Assembly (NCBI RefSeq): GCF_001667505.1
Contig: NZ_LZHZ01000076.1
Coordinates: 62,001 to 126,000, forward strand
Direction of reading: 5' to 3'
DNA: 64,000 bases
From: Mycobacterium sp. ACS1612
Lineage (GTDB): Bacteria > Actinomycetota > Actinomycetes > Mycobacteriales > Mycobacteriaceae
A program made the translations under genes and the position numbers. A model generated the notes under the pieces. That model saw only the letters and a program-made list of their open reading frames with translations, was not told the DNA's origin and ran no database searches. Positions 7,625-17,584 of this stretch are shown one piece after another; the first letter of the stretch is position 1, and every line of letters begins with the position of its first letter.

Positions 7625-10600
7625 GGGGCACCCTCGTGCGACGACGTCCACAGGGCGGTGACGGCCGCGAGTTCGTCGGGTGAAAGACCCGACGCGGTCA
7701 TCGGTTCGTGGTGGGTATCCGGTTCGGCGGGCACATCGCCCGCCTCGTCGACTGCGACAGCGAGGTCGTGCACGGCCGGATGCTCGAACACCATCCGCGC
7801 CGTCAGCGCCAGGCCCGCGCCACGCGCCCTGGCGGCCAACTGGACAGCCAGGATGCTGTCACCACCGAGTTCGAAGAAGTCGTCGGTGCGGCCGACCTCG
7901 CCGACGCTAAGCACCTCGGCGAGCATCGCGGCCAACGTCTTCTCGGTGTCGGTCTGTGCTGTGGCGGCGGCAGGTTTCGACGGCGGTGCCGATTGTTCGG
8001 TGCGACCGAGGAATTCCAGCCTGCCGTCCGCTGTCCAGCGTGCCCGCTGGCCGCTTCGGTACATCGGCGGGTCGAACGCGGGACCGGCGTAGTGCACGTC
8101 GCCGACCACCCCCACAGGTACCGGTTGGCCGTGGTCGTCGAGGACGTGGACATGAGTGACCCCGCGGCTGAATTCGGCGATGCGGCTGTTCTCGTCGGCT
8201 TCCGCGATCCGGATCTCCCGCAGCCTCTGGTCCGGATCGGCGGCAATCGCATGGAGCACCCGGCCAAGCCACCGCGTGAGGCGTTCGATTGTGCTGCGCC
8301 GGTACAACTCCGGGCGATAGATGACATGGCCTCGGTAACCGTGCTCGGTGGCGAAGAAGTTCAGCGACAGGTCGGCGTGCGCGACGTCGAACGTCGGTTC
8401 CAGCGCGGTGAACGTGGTCTTCCCGTCGACGGTGCGCCCGGTGGGCAATCCTTCCCGGACGTGGACGACGACGGAGAACAGCGGGTTGCGTGACAGCGAC
8501 CGCACCGGGCTCACCGCATCGACCATCCGGTCGAACGGCAGATCCTGATGCGCGTAGGCCTGCAGCGCCATGTCGCGGGCTCGGCCGAGCACTTCGCGCA
8601 CCGTCGGGTTGCCGCGAAGATCGTTGCGCAGCACCAGAATGTTGACGAAGAACCCGATCAGTTGGTCCAACTCGGATTCGGTGCGCCCTGCGACGGGCGT
8701 ACCCAGCGGAATGTCGTCGCCTTCACCGGCCTTGTGCAGCAGTATCGCGACCGCGGACTGCAACAGCATGAACTCGGTGATGCCGAGTTCGCGGGTGAGG
8801 CCGGCCAGTTCGGCGCGCGTCTGCGCGCCGACGGTGAATTGGACGGACTCGCCCGCTCCGCTGGGGACTGGTGGCCGTGCGAAGTCGGGCCGCAGGCCGA
8901 CGTCATGCGGTATGTCCTTCAGCTGCTGTGTCCAGTAGTCGCGTTGAGCGGCAACGGGTCCGGTGTCATCGTTCAGCAGCGCGTTCTGCCACGCCGCGTA
9001 GTCGGCGTACTGCACGGCGAGGGGCGCCAGCGCAGGCGGTTGACCCGCGCACCTGGCGTGGTAGGCGGTCAACAGGTCGGTGAACAGCACGCCCGCCGAC
9101 CAGTGGTCCGCGGCGATGTGGTGCACGACGAGTGAAAGCACATGGTGCGCCGGGGTGGACAGCACCGCCGCACGCACCGGCGATTCGTGCTCGAGATCGA
9201 AGATGTGCCTGCGCTCGTCGCCGAGTTCGGATTGCAGCCACGCCTCGTCGTCGCCCTGCGCCCGCCGGACCGGCACGCCGGTGCGCGGATTGACGACTTG
9301 ATGTGGCACACCGTCGATTTCGCGATAGGTGGTGCGCAGGATCTCGTGCCGGTCGACGACGTCCGACACCGCGGCCGCCAATGCGTCGACGTCGCAAGGG
9401 CCGGTCAGCCGCGCCGCGAACGGAATGTTGTTGACAGCGCTCGGGCCGTCGATGCGGTACTGGAACCAGGTCCGCAACTGCGACGCGGACATGGGGCACG
9501 GACCGTCGTGTTTGATGCCGACCAGTCGCGGCCGCGTCGCATCGGCGGGGGTGGCGTCGTCGATGCGCGACGCCAGTTGCGCCACCGTGCCGAGTTCGAA
9601 CACGTCCCGCACCCCGAGGTCGACACCGCATCGCGACCGGATGGCCGCGACCAGTTTGGTGGCCAGCAGCGAATGCCCGCCGAGGTCGAAGAACGAATCG
9701 TCGGCGCCCACCCGGTCGCGGCCGAGCAGTTCGGCGAACAACTCTGCGAGCGTGCGCTCGGTACCGGCTGCGGGTTCGCGGAACTCGGTGTCGGACATGA
9801 TCTGCGGTATCGGCAGCGCGTCGCGGTCGATCTTGCCGTGTGCGGTGATCGGGATCTCGTCGAGCACCACATAGCCGGCCGGCGTCATGTAGTCGGGCAG
9901 CGCGGCGGCCACTCTGGCCCTGATGCGCTCCACATCCACCGCATCGGCCGCGGGCGTCAGATACCCGACCAGGCTCTTGCCGAGGTTCGGCAGGTCGCGG
10001 ACCACCACCACCGCCTGGCCGACGCTGGGATCGACCGAGATCGCGGCGGCGACTTCGCCGAGTTCGATGCGGAACCCGCGGATCTTGACTTGTTCGTCTG
10101 CGCGGCCGACGAATTCGATGTCGCCGTCGGCGTTGCGGCGTGCCAGGTCGCCCGACCGGTACAGCCGCCCGCCGCGGGTGAACGGGTCGGCGATGAACCG
10201 TTCGGCCGTCAGGCCGGGTCTGCGGTGGTAGCCGCGCGCGACATGTGTTCCGCCGATGTAGATCTCGCCGATGACGCCGACGGGAACGGGCCGCAACGCG
10301 CCGTCCAGCAGGTGGATCTGGGTGTTGATCTTGGGCTTTCCGATCGGCACGATCCGGTTGCCCTGCTTGCCCTCGACCTTGTAGCGGGATGCGTTGATCA
10401 CCGTCTCGGTGGGCCCGTAGAAGTTGTGCAGCAGCGCGTCGAACGTGGCGTGGAACTTGTCCGCGGTCTCGCCGGGCAGCGCCTCCCCGCCGATCGGCAC
10501 CCGCTTGAGCGTGCGCCACTGGTTCACGCCAGGCAGCGAGAGGAACAGGCCGAGCAGTGACGGCACGAAGTGCATCGAGGTGATGCCCTCGTCGTGCAGG

Positions 10601-12663
10601 AGTCCGGTGAGGTAGCCGATGTCACGCAGCCCGTCGGGCCGCGGTATGACGAGTCGGGCGCCGCACGCCAGCATGCCGAAGATCTCGGCGATGGACACGT
10701 CGAAACTCGACGAGGCCACCTGCAGCAACCGCTCGGATTCGTCGATGCGGTACTCGTCGCGGAACCATTCGAAGAACTCGACGACGGGCCGATGCGTCAC
10801 CGGAACACCTTTGGGCAGCCCGGTCGAACCTGACGTGTAGATCAGGTATGCCGCGTTGTCCGGCCGCAGCGGACGCACCCGGTCGCTGTCGGTCGGGTTG
10901 TCGTCGCGGGCGCATGTGTCGGTGACCGGTTCGCGCAGCACCAGTTTCGGGTCGGAATCGCCGAGGATGAACCCGAGCCGGTCGTCGGGATAGGTCGGGT
11001 CGATCGGCAGGTAGACGGCGCCTGCCTTGAGGATGCCCAGTGCGGTGACGACCAGTTCCGGGGATTTGTCCAGCAGGACCGCGACGCGGTCTTCGGTGCC
11101 GATGCCCTGCCCGATCAGCCAGTGCGCGAATCGGTTTGCCGCGGTGTTGATCTCGCGGTAGCTGTAGCGGAGGCCCTCGTAGACGATCGCGACGGCGCCG
11201 GGTGTCCTGGCGGCCTGCGCCTCGACGAGCGCGGGCAGTGTGGTTGCCTGCACGTCGAACTCGTCCCCGGCGGAGACGCGGTGCAGCCAGTCGGCGTCGT
11301 CGGCGTCCATCAACGGCAGGTCGCGCAGCGGTTGGTCCGGGTCCGTGACGGCGGCGTCCAGCAGCACCGCGAAGTGGTCGAGCAGTTGACGGACAAGCGG
11401 GGCGTCGAGGATCTCGGTGAGGTGTTCAGCCTCGACCTGCGCGCCGGAGTCGTCGAACTCCACCATGAAACCCAATGGCAATTGGGTGAACTGGCCGCGC
11501 AGTTCGGCGCGTCGGCATGTCACGCCGGGCGGGCAGAACCCGCCGCCGTCGGCTTCGCGGGCGCCGAAACCGATCCTGGCCAGGCGTTCCACGCCGTGCC
11601 TGCGGTCGGGATTGAGTTCGCGGACCACCCGGTCGAGGTTGACCCGTTGGTGCGCGAAGGCGCCGACGGTGGTGTCGCGGGTGGCGTCGACCAATTCGCG
11701 GAATGTCTGGGCAGGCCGCGGGCGCATCCGCAAGGCGACCGTGTTGCCGTAGTAACCGATGCAGTGCTCGACGCCGGCGCCGCGGTTGAGCACCGGTGTG
11801 GCGACGAGAAAATCGTCGGTCTGGGTGTAGCGGTGCATGAGCGCGCCGAATGCCGCCAGCAGCACCATGTACGGGGTGGCGCCCGCTTCGCGGGCCAGTG
11901 CGGCGGTGCGCTCGACGGTGCCGGTGGGCAGCCGCAGTGTGGTGCGTTGGGAACGCCAGTCGGTGGGGACATTGGACCCGTTCGGTCCCGGAAGTTCGAG
12001 CGGTTCAGGTGGATTCGCGAGCGCCGAGCGCCAGTAGGTGAGATCGTCGTCAGCGGTGTCCGGACCGATCGCTCTTGGCGGCGTGACAGGCGGTAGATCC
12101 TCGCCGTTGTACGCCCGGGTGAGGTCGGCGAAGAAGATCTGCCATGACCCGTCATCCCAGGCGATGTGGTGGGCCGCCAGAAGCATCACGTGTTCTGCGG
12201 CCGAGGTGCGGACGACGGTGATGCGCAGCGGCGGATCGACGGTCAGGTCGAAGGGCGTGCCGAACTCGCGTTGCGCCAGCACTTCCAGGCGCAGCGCCCG
12301 GGCGTGCTCGGACAGACCGGACAGGTCGTGCTCGGCCCAGCGCGGAGTTGCCTCGTCGTGGGTCGTCAGTTGCGGCTCACCGTTCGCATCGGCGCGGTAG
12401 GTGGTACGCAACACGCTGTGCCGGCTGGCGACCGCGTTCACCGCGTCATGCAGGCGTGCTACATCGAGATCCCCGGTGAGCCGGTATGACACGCACACAT
12501 TGAGCAGCGCGCCGGTGGTGTCGGCCTGCTGGACGAACCACATGCGGCGCTGTCCGTCCGACAGTTCGGTGGCCGCCAGTCCCGGCCGCTCGTCCTGGCG
12601 CAGACCGCGTTCGTGCAGCCTCCGCCGCAGTAGCTCGAACCTGATGTCCATGGTGTCAGTCAC
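7621..12663 (-). CDS. mbtE: Mycobactin NRPS MbtE (C-A-PCP-C-[A remnant]-PCP)
   Basis: NRPS of 1680 residues that loads the first hydroxylysine onto the assembly line. Domains: condensation about 1-450 with HHIAWDDGSW near 162; adenylation about 470-950 with YTSGSTGLPKG near 607 and HGKIDRDAL near 938; carrier with GGHSLLA near 994; second condensation about 1040-1470 with HHIAADHWS near 1177; carrier with GGDSILA near 1601. Between the second condensation and second carrier domains, about 1500-1560, lies a short stretch matching only adenylation motifs A6-A8, apparently a relic domain. GTG 12663 overlaps the mbtD end by 8 bases; ATG 12651 is an alternative start. Confidence 0.95.
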   Translation of the reverse strand: MTDTMDIRFELLRRRLHERGLRQDERPGLAATELSDGQRRMWFVQQADTTGALLNVCVSYRLTGDLDVARLHDAVNAVASRHSVLRTTYRADANGEPQLTTHDEATPRWAEHDLSGLSEHARALRLEVLAQREFGTPFDLTVDPPLRITVVRTSAAEHVMLLAAHHIAWDDGSWQIFFADLTRAYNGEDLPPVTPPRAIGPDTADDDLTYWRSALANPPEPLELPGPNGSNVPTDWRSQRTTLRLPTGTVERTAALAREAGATPYMVLLAAFGALMHRYTQTDDFLVATPVLNRGAGVEHCIGYYGNTVALRMRPRPAQTFRELVDATRDTTVGAFAHQRVNLDRVVRELNPDRRHGVERLARIGFGAREADGGGFCPPGVTCRRAELRGQFTQLPLGFMVEFDDSGAQVEAEHLTEILDAPLVRQLLDHFAVLLDAAVTDPDQPLRDLPLMDADDADWLHRVSAGDEFDVQATTLPALVEAQAARTPGAVAIVYEGLRYSYREINTAANRFAHWLIGQGIGTEDRVAVLLDKSPELVVTALGILKAGAVYLPIDPTYPDDRLGFILGDSDPKLVLREPVTDTCARDDNPTDSDRVRPLRPDNAAYLIYTSGSTGLPKGVPVTHRPVVEFFEWFRDEYRIDESERLLQVASSSFDVSIAEIFGMLACGARLVIPRPDGLRDIGYLTGLLHDEGITSMHFVPSLLGLFLSLPGVNQWRTLKRVPIGGEALPGETADKFHATFDALLHNFYGPTETVINASRYKVEGKQGNRIVPIGKPKINTQIHLLDGALRPVPVGVIGEIYIGGTHVARGYHRRPGLTAERFIADPFTRGGRLYRSGDLARRNADGDIEFVGRADEQVKIRGFRIELGEVAAAISVDPSVGQAVVVVRDLPNLGKSLVGYLTPAADAVDVERIRARVAAALPDYMTPAGYVVLDEIPITAHGKIDRDALPIPQIMSDTEFREPAAGTERTLAELFAELLGRDRVGADDSFFDLGGHSLLATKLVAAIRSRCGVDLGVRDVFELGTVAQLASRIDDATPADATRPRLVGIKHDGPCPMSASQLRTWFQYRIDGPSAVNNIPFAARLTGPCDVDALAAAVSDVVDRHEILRTTYREIDGVPHQVVNPRTGVPVRRAQGDDEAWLQSELGDERRHIFDLEHESPVRAAVLSTPAHHVLSLVVHHIAADHWSAGVLFTDLLTAYHARCAGQPPALAPLAVQYADYAAWQNALLNDDTGPVAAQRDYWTQQLKDIPHDVGLRPDFARPPVPSGAGESVQFTVGAQTRAELAGLTRELGITEFMLLQSAVAILLHKAGEGDDIPLGTPVAGRTESELDQLIGFFVNILVLRNDLRGNPTVREVLGRARDMALQAYAHQDLPFDRMVDAVSPVRSLSRNPLFSVVVHVREGLPTGRTVDGKTTFTALEPTFDVAHADLSLNFFATEHGYRGHVIYRPELYRRSTIERLTRWLGRVLHAIAADPDQRLREIRIAEADENSRIAEFSRGVTHVHVLDDHGQPVPVGVVGDVHYAGPAFDPPMYRSGQRARWTADGRLEFLGRTEQSAPPSKPAAATAQTDTEKTLAAMLAEVLSVGEVGRTDDFFELGGDSILAVQLAARARGAGLALTARMVFEHPAVHDLAVAVDEAGDVPAEPDTHHEPMTASGLSPDELAAVTALWTSSHEGAP

Positions 12664-15535
12664 GCGAGGTGTCCACCTTCTCGTCGGTGTCGTGTGCGTC
12701 GAGGCGGGCGATCAACTCGTCGCCGGTGATGCCGCCGAGCAGCACGGCCAGCGGCACCGAGTTGCCGGTGACGCGGCGCAACCGCTTGCGCAGATCGAGG
12801 GCGAGCAGCGAGTCCACGCCGAGGTCGAGTAGCGATGCGGAGAGGTCGATCACGGCGGCGTCCCCGAGATCCAACGCCGCGGCCAGTTCGGCACGCACTC
12901 GCGCCGCGGTGTCGACGCCCGATTCCGTTGTCGCTGAGGATGGTTGCTCGTTGTGCTGGCTGTCGAAGAAGGTCCGTAGTCGATTGCGGTCGGCCGCGAT
13001 GATCACTGGGTCGATCGGGTGTTCGCGCAGGCTGGCCTCGATCGCGGCGTCCGGTGCCATCGGCAGCAGACCGGAGCGTTCGATGCGGGTCACCTCGTCA
13101 GTGTCGACGATGCCCGCACCCCACAGCCCGTACTTGGCCGACACGCAGTGCCGACCGTTGGCGCGCAGTTGGCCTGCCATCACGTCGAGCATCCGGTTGG
13201 CGGCCGAATACGCGGCGTGCCCGCGGCCACCCCAGACCCCGGACACCGAGGAGCACAACAGGATTCGGGCTTCGGGCCGCATCGGCCACAGCTCGGTGAT
13301 CCGGGCCAGGCCCACCACCTTGGCCGCAATCGTGTCGGTGAACGCGTCGGCGGTGACCGCATCGCCGGTGGTGAACGTCGCGGCACCCGCCGCGTGGATC
13401 ACCAAGGTCGCGCCGTCGCCGCCGTGCTCGCGGGCGGCGGTGCGCACCTGATCGGCAGAGGTGATGTCACAATGCACGGCGAGCACGTCGGCTCCGTCGA
13501 ATTCCGCGCCGCGGCGGCTGAGCAGCACGATGCGCCGCGCCCCTCGGGCAGCCAGGTAGCGGGCGTAGTGCATGCCGACCGCTCCACTGCCTCCGGTGAT
13601 CACCACGTTGTCGAGCAGGCCGTCCTCCAGCGGCCACGGGCCGGCGGCCACGTCCTGCTCCGGCAGCATCCTGACGTAAAGCATTGGCCCCGATTCTGTC
13701 TCGCGGATCGCCGCTTCGGTGTGTTGACCGAGCAGAGCGTCCACGACGGCCGCGGTGTCGTCCCATGACGACAGATCCAGATGGCGGAACGTCTGGTCCG
13801 GATGCTCGAATCCGATGCTGCGGTGCATGGCCGCCAGCGCGGCCTGCGCGGGCAACGCCACCGGCTCGTCGGGCCGCACGTGCTCACCACCGACGGTGAC
13901 CAGCCATACGTCGCGGCACGCCGGTTCGATGGCGCGGGGGTAGTCGAGCAGGCCCGCGCCGAGCAGTCCGGCGAGATCGGCGGCGGCCTGCTCGGTGTCG
14001 GGGTGGTCGAGCAGCGGCGCGACCACGATCAGCATGTCGGCCGCCCGCGGGCCGACGAGGTGGACGTCGGCACGCGCTTGGATCGCGTCGCGCAACCGCT
14101 CGCCGAGGCCGGCGCGTGGACCCGGCAGTTCGATCACCGCCACCTGCCGCACCACCACCGGCGCATCGGATCCCGGTTTAGCGGACCACTTTTCGGCTGC
14201 GATGGTCAGTCCCGGCAGCGGTGGCAACGGTTCCGGGGTGGCCCACAGATGTACGGCGTGCATCGGCGCATTGGGGAACCCGGATAGCGGTGGTTGCTGC
14301 ACGTCGACAAGGCCGGCCCAGCGGTAGCCCGGGTCACTGACGGCCACCGCGGCGATGTTGGCGGACAGCACATCGATCAACGACTCGTCGCGTCGACCGG
14401 AGCCGACCGCGATAGGTTCATCGTCGCCAAGGAGGTCGCCGAGAGCGAACAGCAGCGCCGGGTGCGCCGACAACTCGACGAACGTGGTCGCGCCCTGCTC
14501 ACGGGCCGCGGCCACCGCCCGGTCGAACCGCACGGTGTTGCGGAGGTTTTGGTACCAGTAGTCGGCGAATTCGGTTCCGGCGGGGACTACCGAGGCCGTC
14601 GCCGAACCGATGAACTGCACCGGGGCGTCGGCGAACGTCGCGCTCGGCAGCAAGCCGACAAGGTCGGCTCGCAGCGGTTCCAGCGCGCTGGTGTGTGCAG
14701 GGAAGCCGACGGGGATCTCGCGGGCGAAGCCGCCGGTGTCCGCCACTTCGCCGGCCACCGTGGTGATCGCATCGCGCTCCCCCGACACCACCACCGACGC
14801 GCCGGCGTTGACGACCGACAGTTCCAGCCAGCCATCGGTTTTGGCGATCAACCGCTCGGCGTCTTCCACCGGGATGCCGAGCACGGCCATGCCGTAGCGG
14901 CCGGTCAACCCGTCGACCACCTGGGCGCGGGCCGTCACGACCGCTGCCGCATCGGCGAGCGTGATCGCACCGGCCACGTAGGCCGCGGCCAGCTCGCCCA
15001 GGCTGTGGCCGACCGTGATGTCGGGTGCGATGCCGCACGACGTCCACACCGCGGCCAGCCCAGCGGCGTGCGCGAACTGTGCTGCCTGGCTCTGAATCTG
15101 CCCGAAGTCGCCCTCGGAGGTCAGATACGGCAGCGGTGATTGAGCCCCGAATGCCTCGGCGCAGCGCTCGACTTCGGCGCGGTAGACCGGCAGATGCCGG
15201 TAGGCCTGCGCGCCCATCGACGGCCACTGGCTGCCTTGACCAGGAAACACGAACACCGTTCGGGGCGCGCCGTTCTCCGACGAGCGGGCCACCAACGGGT
15301 GATCGTCGCCCGCCGCCAGCGCGCGCAGACCGTCGGCGAGTTCGGCGACGTCGCACGCCCGCACCACCGCGCGGTGGCGTCGCAGTTGCCGGGTGCGCAG
15401 CAATGTGGCCGCGACCGACGGCAAGTCGGGTGCGCGGTCGAGGTACCGAAGGATGGCCGAGGCATCCGCCGCGATCAGGTCCTCGGCGTGGGCACTCAAC
15501 AGCACGGGCGTGCGCCCGTCGGGAAACGCAGTCAT
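12656..15535 (-). CDS. mbtD: Mycobactin polyketide synthase MbtD (AT-KR-ACP)
   Basis: Type I polyketide synthase subunit of 959 residues that, with the ketosynthase MbtC, builds the malonyl-derived beta-hydroxy acid linking the two lysine-derived units. An acyltransferase domain has FPGQGSQ near residue 95 and the active-site GHSLGE near 174. A ketoreductase domain has the Rossmann motif ITGGSGAVG near 641 and catalytic Ser/Tyr/Asn in SSVSG and HAAYSAAN. An ACP near the end has GVDSLLA near 907. The start is ATG 15535 in TGATG, coupled to the mbtC stop; GTG 15538 is also possible. It lacks its own ketosynthase, consistent with the split MbtC/MbtD arrangement. Confidence 0.94.
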   Translation of the reverse strand: MTAFPDGRTPVLLSAHAEDLIAADASAILRYLDRAPDLPSVAATLLRTRQLRRHRAVVRACDVAELADGLRALAAGDDHPLVARSSENGAPRTVFVFPGQGSQWPSMGAQAYRHLPVYRAEVERCAEAFGAQSPLPYLTSEGDFGQIQSQAAQFAHAAGLAAVWTSCGIAPDITVGHSLGELAAAYVAGAITLADAAAVVTARAQVVDGLTGRYGMAVLGIPVEDAERLIAKTDGWLELSVVNAGASVVVSGERDAITTVAGEVADTGGFAREIPVGFPAHTSALEPLRADLVGLLPSATFADAPVQFIGSATASVVPAGTEFADYWYQNLRNTVRFDRAVAAAREQGATTFVELSAHPALLFALGDLLGDDEPIAVGSGRRDESLIDVLSANIAAVAVSDPGYRWAGLVDVQQPPLSGFPNAPMHAVHLWATPEPLPPLPGLTIAAEKWSAKPGSDAPVVVRQVAVIELPGPRAGLGERLRDAIQARADVHLVGPRAADMLIVVAPLLDHPDTEQAAADLAGLLGAGLLDYPRAIEPACRDVWLVTVGGEHVRPDEPVALPAQAALAAMHRSIGFEHPDQTFRHLDLSSWDDTAAVVDALLGQHTEAAIRETESGPMLYVRMLPEQDVAAGPWPLEDGLLDNVVITGGSGAVGMHYARYLAARGARRIVLLSRRGAEFDGADVLAVHCDITSADQVRTAAREHGGDGATLVIHAAGAATFTTGDAVTADAFTDTIAAKVVGLARITELWPMRPEARILLCSSVSGVWGGRGHAAYSAANRMLDVMAGQLRANGRHCVSAKYGLWGAGIVDTDEVTRIERSGLLPMAPDAAIEASLREHPIDPVIIAADRNRLRTFFDSQHNEQPSSATTESGVDTAARVRAELAAALDLGDAAVIDLSASLLDLGVDSLLALDLRKRLRRVTGNSVPLAVLLGGITGDELIARLDAHDTDEKVDTSRD

Positions 15536-16845
15536 CACGCAGCCTGATCCTCGGCGGGCATCGACACGATCACGTGGGCATTGGTGCCGCTCATCCCGAA
15601 CGCAGAGACCGCGGCAACGCGGTGGCCGTCGCGGGCAGGCCATGGTGTCAACGCGGCGGCGGGCCGCAGACCCTGACTAGCCCAGTCGATTTCGCCGCTC
15701 AGCTCGTCCAAATGCAGGCTCGCGGGGACGGCTCCGTGTTCGGCGGAGACCAGCACCTTGGCCAGTCCGAGCGCCCCCGCGGCGGCCTGCGAGTGGCCGA
15801 CGTTGGACTTGACCGATCCGAGCAGCGCCCCGGCACCCGGTTTCGTCGCGCCGTATGTGGCGGCCAGCGAGTGCAGTTCGGTGCGGTCTCCGAGCGTGGT
15901 ACCGGTGCCGTGACCCTCGACCATGCCGACCTCATCCGGTCGCACACCCGCGACGTCGATGGCCCGTTGGAACAACCGTGTCTGCGCGGATCCGCTCGGC
16001 GCGGTCAGGCCGGTGGTGCGGCCGTCCTGATTGACGCATGTCGCACGCACCTCGGCCAGCACCCGGCGTCCGTTGCGTAACGCCGCCGACCGACGCTGGA
16101 GCACGAACATCGCTGCGCCCTCGGCCCACACCGTGCCGCTGGCCTGTGCGCTGTACGGCCTGCAGTGACCGTCGTCGGACAATGCGTGCTGTTTGGAGAA
16201 CTCGACGAAGAAGCCCGGCGAGCCCATCACGCACACACCGCCGGCCAGCGCCATATCGCAGTCACCGGACCGCAGCGCCTGCACGGCGACGTGGAAGGCG
16301 GCCAGCGCCGATGCGCACGACGAGTCGATGGTCATCGCGGGGCCCGCCAACCCGAGCGTGTAGGCGATCCGTCCGGAGATCACGCCGGGCGCGGTGCCCG
16401 TGATCAAATGCCCCGAGTGGCTGGAGAACTCGGCGAGATCCGGACCGTAACCGGTGGTCGAGGCACCGACGTAGCAGCCCACGTCGTGGCCGGCGAGATC
16501 GTCGGGATTGATGCCGCTGTTCTCGAGCGCCCGCCAAGCCACCCGCATCGCCACTCGCTGCTGCGGATCCATGGCCACCGCCTCGCGCGGCGAGATGCCG
16601 AAGAACACCGGATCGAAAGTCCCTGCCCCGGTGAGGAACCCGCCGAGGTCGTGGATGCGTTTGAAGCCGTCTCGCCGTGACCCGTCGAGCAGTTCGCGCA
16701 CGGACCAGCCGCGGTCGGTCGGGAACGGGCCAAGCGCCTCGTGCTGTTGGAACAGCAACGACCAGTACGCGTCGACGGTGTCCACACCGCCCGGCGCCTC
16801 CAAAGCCATGCCGACGATGACGATCGGATCGTCGCGCTCATCCAT
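15535..16845 (-). CDS. mbtC: Mycobactin ketosynthase MbtC
   Basis: Stand-alone beta-ketoacyl synthase of 436 residues that condenses an extender unit on the MbtD ACP. The catalytic triad is intact: cysteine in IDSSCASAL near residue 175, histidine in EGHGTGT near 311 and histidine in SNVGHSQA near 350, with the C-terminal SAFGMSGTNAHV motif. The start is ATG 16845 (MDERDDPIVIVGMA), which overlaps the end of mbtT by 8 bases. It has no acyltransferase or carrier domain of its own; these come from MbtD encoded next in the operon. Confidence 0.94.
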   Translation of the reverse strand: MDERDDPIVIVGMALEAPGGVDTVDAYWSLLFQQHEALGPFPTDRGWSVRELLDGSRRDGFKRIHDLGGFLTGAGTFDPVFFGISPREAVAMDPQQRVAMRVAWRALENSGINPDDLAGHDVGCYVGASTTGYGPDLAEFSSHSGHLITGTAPGVISGRIAYTLGLAGPAMTIDSSCASALAAFHVAVQALRSGDCDMALAGGVCVMGSPGFFVEFSKQHALSDDGHCRPYSAQASGTVWAEGAAMFVLQRRSAALRNGRRVLAEVRATCVNQDGRTTGLTAPSGSAQTRLFQRAIDVAGVRPDEVGMVEGHGTGTTLGDRTELHSLAATYGATKPGAGALLGSVKSNVGHSQAAAGALGLAKVLVSAEHGAVPASLHLDELSGEIDWASQGLRPAAALTPWPARDGHRVAAVSAFGMSGTNAHVIVSMPAEDQAA

Positions 16846-17584
16846 TGACCAACTCCGCGACGGCGCCGGTGTGTTCATCCAGATAGAAGTGGCCGCCGTC
16901 GAACATCAGCAGTGTGAACGCGTTCGCCGTGTGGGTCTCCCAGCGCTGCAACATATCTCGATCGACCCGGTGGTCGTGACTGCCGCCGAGCACGTGGATG
17001 TCGGCCCGGATCCGGGTGTCGGCGTTGCACGAGTATCGGTTGAAGGCCCGGTAGTCGGCCTTGACCGCGCGCAGCAGCAGTTGGACGAAGTCCTCGTCGG
17101 CGAGCAACCGCGGATCGGTGCCGCCGAGGTCGACCATGTCGGCCAGCACCTCCCGGTCGGTGATCGGCAGCGGCGTCGACGCCGCCACGGTTGCGGGGGC
17201 CTGACTGGCCGACACCCACAGTTCGCGCACGTCGACCCCGTGGCGTTCAGCCATCCTGGCGAACTCGAACGCCACGACGGCGCCCATGCAGTGGCCGAAC
17301 AGGCGTAGCGCGCCGACGCGGCGCCAGTCGCCTGCGTCGAACAAGTCCGCCGCGAGCGCCTCCACCGTGTCCGGCGCCGGGTGGGTCAGGCGGTCGGCGC
17401 GCTGTGGGTACTGCACGACGTAGGCGTCAACACCTGTGGCCGCCATGGCCGTTGCCAGCGGCCGGTACGCCGCCGCGGCACCGCCGGCGTGCGGAAAGAT
17501 CACCGTGGCGCCGCCGGGCCTGCCTGCGAACCGCTTGATCCATGGCGCGAAGTTCAGTTGTGTGCGTTCGTCGATCGATGTCAT
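16838..17584 (-). CDS. mbtT: Type II thioesterase of the mycobactin cluster
   Basis: A 248-residue alpha/beta-hydrolase thioesterase that probably removes aberrant acyl groups from carrier proteins of the mycobactin line. It has the type II shape: ATVIFPHAGG (oxyanion region) near residue 27, nucleophile elbow, and the C-terminal GGHFYLDEH with catalytic histidine. The elbow reads GHCMGA, so the usual serine nucleophile is replaced by cysteine (TGC). ATG 17584 shares ATGA with the mbtB stop. As I recall, the M. tuberculosis thioesterase is fused to the C-terminus of MbtB, whereas here it is a separate gene, as in fast growers. Confidence 0.9.
   Translation of the reverse strand: MTSIDERTQLNFAPWIKRFAGRPGGATVIFPHAGGAAAAYRPLATAMAATGVDAYVVQYPQRADRLTHPAPDTVEALAADLFDAGDWRRVGALRLFGHCMGAVVAFEFARMAERHGVDVRELWVSASQAPATVAASTPLPITDREVLADMVDLGGTDPRLLADEDFVQLLLRAVKADYRAFNRYSCNADTRIRADIHVLGGSHDHRVDRDMLQRWETHTANAFTLLMFDGGHFYLDEHTGAVAELVNG

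Noticed and set aside
8966..10519. Minus-strand ORF of 517 residues in another frame of mbtE
   Set aside because: Arg-rich shadow of the mbtE frame, no domain motifs.
9142..10560. Plus-strand ORF of 472 residues opposite mbtE
   Set aside because: Antisense shadow; the mbtE frame carries intact adenylation, carrier and condensation motifs.
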